Positions 61,180 through 64,000 of a DNA stretch of 64,000 nt are shown here, one piece after another (the stretch's first letter is position 1; each line of letters begins with the position of its first letter). The position numbers and the translations under genes are program-made. Location of the stretch: positions 1 through 64,000 of the forward strand of contig NZ_JAUEPL010000022.1 of NCBI RefSeq assembly GCF_030406405.1, in the 5' to 3' direction. The notes below the pieces were generated by a model. The model saw only the letters and a program-made list of their open reading frames with translations, was not told where the DNA came from and did not search any database. This stretch comes from Streptomyces ficellus (GTDB lineage Bacteria; Actinomycetota; Actinomycetes; Streptomycetales; Streptomycetaceae).

Positions 61180-62894
61180 TTCTGAGCCCCTTCGGCAGGT
61201 ACCTCGTCGGCTTCGACGGCTTGGTCGGCTTCGACGGCTTGGTCGGCTTCTTCGGCTTCCGGAGCGGTCGGCGCCACGGAATGGAGCGTGACGGCCAGGT
61301 CGGCCAACTCCTCGGGGAGCTTCGCGGACTCGCTCCGCCCCAGCCCCGCCATTTCGACGACGGTCACGCCGTCGTCCCCGCGTACGGCCCGGACCCAGAC
61401 CCGGCGGCGCTGGATGAACAGCGAGCCGACCAGCCCCGCGATCGCGGCGATCGCACCGGCGAGGGCGAGACCGTTGCCGGGCTGCTGCGAGATCTGGAAG
61501 CTGGCCCACTCCTTGATCTCCTTCTCGAAGGTGATCGAGCCCGCCCCTTCCGGCAGCGTCATGGTCTCGCCGGGCAGCAGCGTCTTCTTGAAGATGTCAC
61601 CGCCCGCGCCCTTGAACGGCTTCATCTTGCTGGTGTCCAGCTGGTACACGTTCTGCGGCAGCCCGCCGTCGACGCGCAGGTCGCCGTGGTACGCGCTCAG
61701 GTTGAGCGCGGGGAAGGCGAGCCCGGGGAACTGGCTGAACATCTGGCCCTTGCCCTTGCCCGCGTACGTGGGGACGAAGAAGGCCGGGAAGCCGAGCTGC
61801 TGCTTCTTGCCGGTCTTGTCGCGGTAGCCGTCCATCACCTTGATGACACCGGTGGAGGTGACGTTGTTGTCGATCGGCAGCAGCGGCACGGCGCCGTGGT
61901 AGACGACCTTGCCCTTGCCGTCCTTGACGGTGACGACGGGCGCGTACCCGTGCGAGAGCAGGTAGACCTTCGAGCCGTCGATCTCCAGCGGCTCGTTGAC
62001 CCGGATCACGCTGCGCTTCTTCCCGCCGTCGGGGCGGGAGTAGGTGACGTCCGCCTCGAAGGTGCGGGGCGTGCCGCGCTGGGGGCCGCTGGTCTCGTAC
62101 GTACCGGTGAACTGGTTCAGGGTGAAGCTGAACGGCGCCAGCTCGTCGGTGGAGAACAGCGAGCCGGACCTGAAGTCGTCGTACTGGGTGAGGGTGTTGG
62201 AGAAGCCGTCGCCCTCGACGATCAGCTTGCCGCCCTCGGACTTGAAGAGCTGGCCCATGGCGAAGGCCACCAGCATCACGATCAGCGCGATGTGGAAGAC
62301 CAGGTTGCCGACCTCGCGCAGGTAGCCCTTCTCGGCGGCGACGGCGTCACCGGCCGGGTGGGCGCGGAAGCGCCGCTTGCGCAGCAGCGCGAGCGCCGCC
62401 TCGCGGACGTCCTCGGGCGCGGACCCGGTGCGCCACGTGGTGTACGCGGGGAGGCGGGTGAGGCGCTTGGGGGCGGCCGGGGGGCGCCCGCGCAGTTGGC
62501 CGACGAACTGCCAGGTGCGCGGGATGATGCAGCCGATGAGCGAGATGAACAGCAGGATGTAGATCGCGGAGAACCACACCGAGCTGTAGACGTCGAACAG
62601 CTGGAGTTTGTCGTAGATCGGCGCGAGGGTCTCGTGCGCTTCCTTGAAGGAGCGGACCTTCAACTCGTCCGCGCTGTTCTGCGGGATGAGGGAGCCGGGG
62701 ATCGCGCCGAGCGAGAGCAGGAAGAGCAGGATCAGCGCGACCCGCATGGAGGTCAGCTGCCGCCAGAACCAGCGGATCCAGCCGATGACGCCGAGCGTCG
62801 GGCCGCCGGCCTGGATGAGCTCTTCCTTGGGGGCGGTGGACAGCTGCGCACCGGCCGCCGCCATGTCCCGTTCGGTCGTTTCTGTCTTGCTCAT
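61176..62894 (-). CDS. resB: Cytochrome c biogenesis protein ResB
   Basis: A 572-residue ResB. Three N-terminal helices (about 48-65, 98-116 and 206-226) precede a large extracytoplasmic domain with FSTDELAPFSFTLNQFTGTY and SVIRVNEPLEIDGSKVYLLSHGYAP, then a last helix near 487-505. The C-terminus has a 6-residue repeat ADQAVE encoded by an 18-bp tandem duplication (61207-61242). The ATG at 62894 is 4 bp after the ccdA stop. It partners with CcsB. Confidence 0.93.
   Translation of the reverse strand: MSKTETTERDMAAAGAQLSTAPKEELIQAGGPTLGVIGWIRWFWRQLTSMRVALILLFLLSLGAIPGSLIPQNSADELKVRSFKEAHETLAPIYDKLQLFDVYSSVWFSAIYILLFISLIGCIIPRTWQFVGQLRGRPPAAPKRLTRLPAYTTWRTGSAPEDVREAALALLRKRRFRAHPAGDAVAAEKGYLREVGNLVFHIALIVMLVAFAMGQLFKSEGGKLIVEGDGFSNTLTQYDDFRSGSLFSTDELAPFSFTLNQFTGTYETSGPQRGTPRTFEADVTYSRPDGGKKRSVIRVNEPLEIDGSKVYLLSHGYAPVVTVKDGKGKVVYHGAVPLLPIDNNVTSTGVIKVMDGYRDKTGKKQQLGFPAFFVPTYAGKGKGQMFSQFPGLAFPALNLSAYHGDLRVDGGLPQNVYQLDTSKMKPFKGAGGDIFKKTLLPGETMTLPEGAGSITFEKEIKEWASFQISQQPGNGLALAGAIAAIAGLVGSLFIQRRRVWVRAVRGDDGVTVVEMAGLGRSESAKLPEELADLAVTLHSVAPTAPEAEEADQAVEADQAVEADEVPAEGAQK
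61207..61242. repeat. 18-bp tandem repeat in the resB C-terminus
   Basis: Two identical 18-bp copies (61207-61224 and 61225-61242) with a partial third encode repeated ADQAVE units at the ResB end. It is in frame (18 = 6 codons), so copy-number change would lengthen the tail without frameshift. Confidence 0.8.
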
Positions 62895-62898
62895 GGAA

Positions 62899-63639
62899 CT
62901 AGATCCCCACCTGGAAACCGTTGGACCAGCCCTGCATGTCCTGTACGAGGGTGTCCCACGCACCCGTGAGCAGCAGCAGCCCGGTCGCGATCATCATGCC
63001 GCCGCCGATCCTCATCACCCAGGCATAGTGCCGCTTGACCCACCCGAACGCGCCGAGCGCCTTGCGGAAGGCGACCGCGGCGAGGATGAAGGGCAGGCCG
63101 AGGCCGAGGCAGTACGCGACGGTCAGCAGCGCCCCGCGGCCCGCGCTGGCCTCGTTGGCGGCGAGGGCCTGGACCGAGGCGAGCGTCGGCCCGATGCACG
63201 GCGTCCAGCCGATGCCGAAGAGCGCGCCCAGCAGCGGCGCGCCGGCCAGCCCGGTCACCGGCCGCCTGTGGAAGCGGAACTCGCGCTGGGTGAACCACGG
63301 CATGAGGCCCAGGAAGAAGATCCCCATCAGGACCATCAGGACGCCCAGGACGGTGGTGAGCGTCCCGCGGTGCGCCTGGAGGGTCCAGCCGAAGTAGCCG
63401 AAGAGGGCGCCGCCGGAGACGAACACGGCGGAGAAGCCGAGGACGAAGAGGGCGGCGCCGGCGGCCATCCGGCCCCGCCGGGCCTCGGCCAGGTCGGTGC
63501 CGGTGACACCGGTCACGTACGAGAGGTAGCCGGGCACGAGCGGCAGGACGCAGGGCGAGAAGAAGGAGACCAGCCCGCCGAGCACCGCGATGGGCAGGGC
63601 CAGCAGGAGGGCCCCGCTGGAGACCGTCTCGTTGTACAT
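62899..63639 (-). CDS. ccdA: Cytochrome c biogenesis protein CcdA
   Basis: A 246-residue DsbD-gamma-like membrane protein with six helices. The redox cysteines are Cys30 (FFSPCVLPLVPGYL) and Cys148 (GWTPCIGP), in the two pseudo-symmetrical halves. It carries electrons from cytoplasmic thioredoxin to ResA outside. The ATG at 63639 is 3 bp after the upstream ResA stop. Same strand and near-overlap with resB indicate one operon. Confidence 0.94.
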   Translation of the reverse strand: MYNETVSSGALLLALPIAVLGGLVSFFSPCVLPLVPGYLSYVTGVTGTDLAEARRGRMAAGAALFVLGFSAVFVSGGALFGYFGWTLQAHRGTLTTVLGVLMVLMGIFFLGLMPWFTQREFRFHRRPVTGLAGAPLLGALFGIGWTPCIGPTLASVQALAANEASAGRGALLTVAYCLGLGLPFILAAVAFRKALGAFGWVKRHYAWVMRIGGGMMIATGLLLLTGAWDTLVQDMQGWSNGFQVGI

Positions 63640-63642
63640 CGG

Positions 63643-64000
63643 CTAGTTCCCCGAAGCCCGTTCCGGGGCCTTTGCCGGGGCCTTTTCCGGGCCCTTTGCC
63701 GGGGCCTTCCCCGATGCCTTCTCCTTCACCAGCGGGTCGATCATCTTGCGCAGCTGGGTCTCGTTCAGTGCGGTGAGCGACCGCGCGGCGATCTTCCCGT
63801 CACGGTCGAGCACGACGGTGGAGGGGATGGCCTGCGGGTTGAGGGTGCCCTTGGGGAAGCCGTACAGGACCAGCTCGCCCGCCGGGTCGTAGAGGCTGGG
63901 GTAAGGGACCGCGAAGTCCTTCTCGAAGGCGAGGGCGGGCTGCTTGTTGGGGTCGCGGGTGTTGATGCCGACGAACTCCACGCCCTGGGACTTGAGGTCG
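63643..64000 (-). CDS. TlpA/ResA-type thiol-disulfide oxidoreductase (5' truncated by window edge)
   Basis: The last 118 residues of a thioredoxin-like protein run from the right edge: VEFVGINTRDPNKQPALAFE, then FAVPYPSLYDPAGELVLYGF and IPSTVVLDRDGKIAARS, which is the TlpA/AhpC-TSA fold with the cis-proline. The active-site CxxC lies outside the window. The tail has imperfect Ala-Pro-Glu-Lys repeats (GKAPAKGPEKAPAKAPE). It reduces apocytochrome c cysteines. It directly precedes ccdA. Confidence 0.88.
   Translation of the reverse strand, partial: DLKSQGVEFVGINTRDPNKQPALAFEKDFAVPYPSLYDPAGELVLYGFPKGTLNPQAIPSTVVLDRDGKIAARSLTALNETQLRKMIDPLVKEKASGKAPAKGPEKAPAKAPERASGN

Overview
The window comes from a high-GC actinobacterium, almost certainly a Streptomyces. 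Third-position GC is very high, GTG starts and 4-bp GTGA/ATGA stop-start overlaps are frequent, and the gene order (korAB, nuoA-N, futalosine-pathway menaquinone genes, System II cytochrome c biogenesis) is typical of the Streptomyces core chromosome. No rRNA, tRNA, CRISPR array, prophage or insertion sequence was recognised. This species call is inference from gene content and style.

Layout. 1-1626 (minus): start of a second complex I cluster (nuoA2, nuoB2, nuoC2), running off the left edge. 1741-2369: decayed remnants of a NarL-type two-component system. 2647-5662: korA-korB. 5717-8167: an HxlR regulator divergent from an NmrA/QorB-like oxidoreductase, then a RarD-type permease. 8311-9842: a CGNR regulator and a VOC protein separated only by a 21-bp palindrome, then two small membrane proteins. 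10099-15429: secreted M28 aminopeptidase, LolA-like protein, polyprenyl diphosphate synthase and a fumarylacetoacetase-type hydrolase. 15500-31585 (minus): the complete 14-gene nuoA-N operon, with a Rex-like operator upstream. 32277-42604: NlpC/P60 hydrolase, geranylgeranyl reductase, GNAT, menG, amidohydrolase-like fragment, mqnC, Ser/Thr kinase, esterase lipoprotein, mqnA, cold-shock protein, DUF1992. 42688-49443: TetR, subtilase, an MFS gene broken by one stop codon, a dicarboxylate symporter, DUF4229, GNAT, UdgX. 49487-49630: a 16-bp minisatellite. 49627-55305: mqnE, Lrp/AsnC, UbiX-like, rhomboid, mqnP and UbiD-like decarboxylase. 55395-60056: a PLDc_N protein, a P-loop ATPase coupled to a membrane-anchored periplasmic-binding-like protein, and an SRPBCC protein. 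60094-64000 (minus): ccsB, resB, ccdA, and a partial resA/tlpA.

The unifying theme is respiration. Polyprenyl synthase makes the quinone side chain. MqnA, MqnC, MqnE, MqnP, the UbiD/UbiX-like pair and MenG make menaquinone by the futalosine route, and the geranylgeranyl reductase may saturate it. Complex I reduces it, KorAB produces reduced ferredoxin, and the ResA-CcdA-ResB-CcsB set matures c-type cytochromes. A Rex-like box at the nuo promoter suggests control by NADH/NAD+.

Items most worth a second look: the 21-bp palindrome filling the CGNR/VOC interval, the ATPase plus anchored binding-protein pair, the metal-motif-less amidohydrolase fragment in the menaquinone operon, the nonsense-interrupted MFS gene, the decayed two-component system, the 16-bp minisatellite, and the Rex/Crp-like sites between nuoA and the NlpC/P60 gene.
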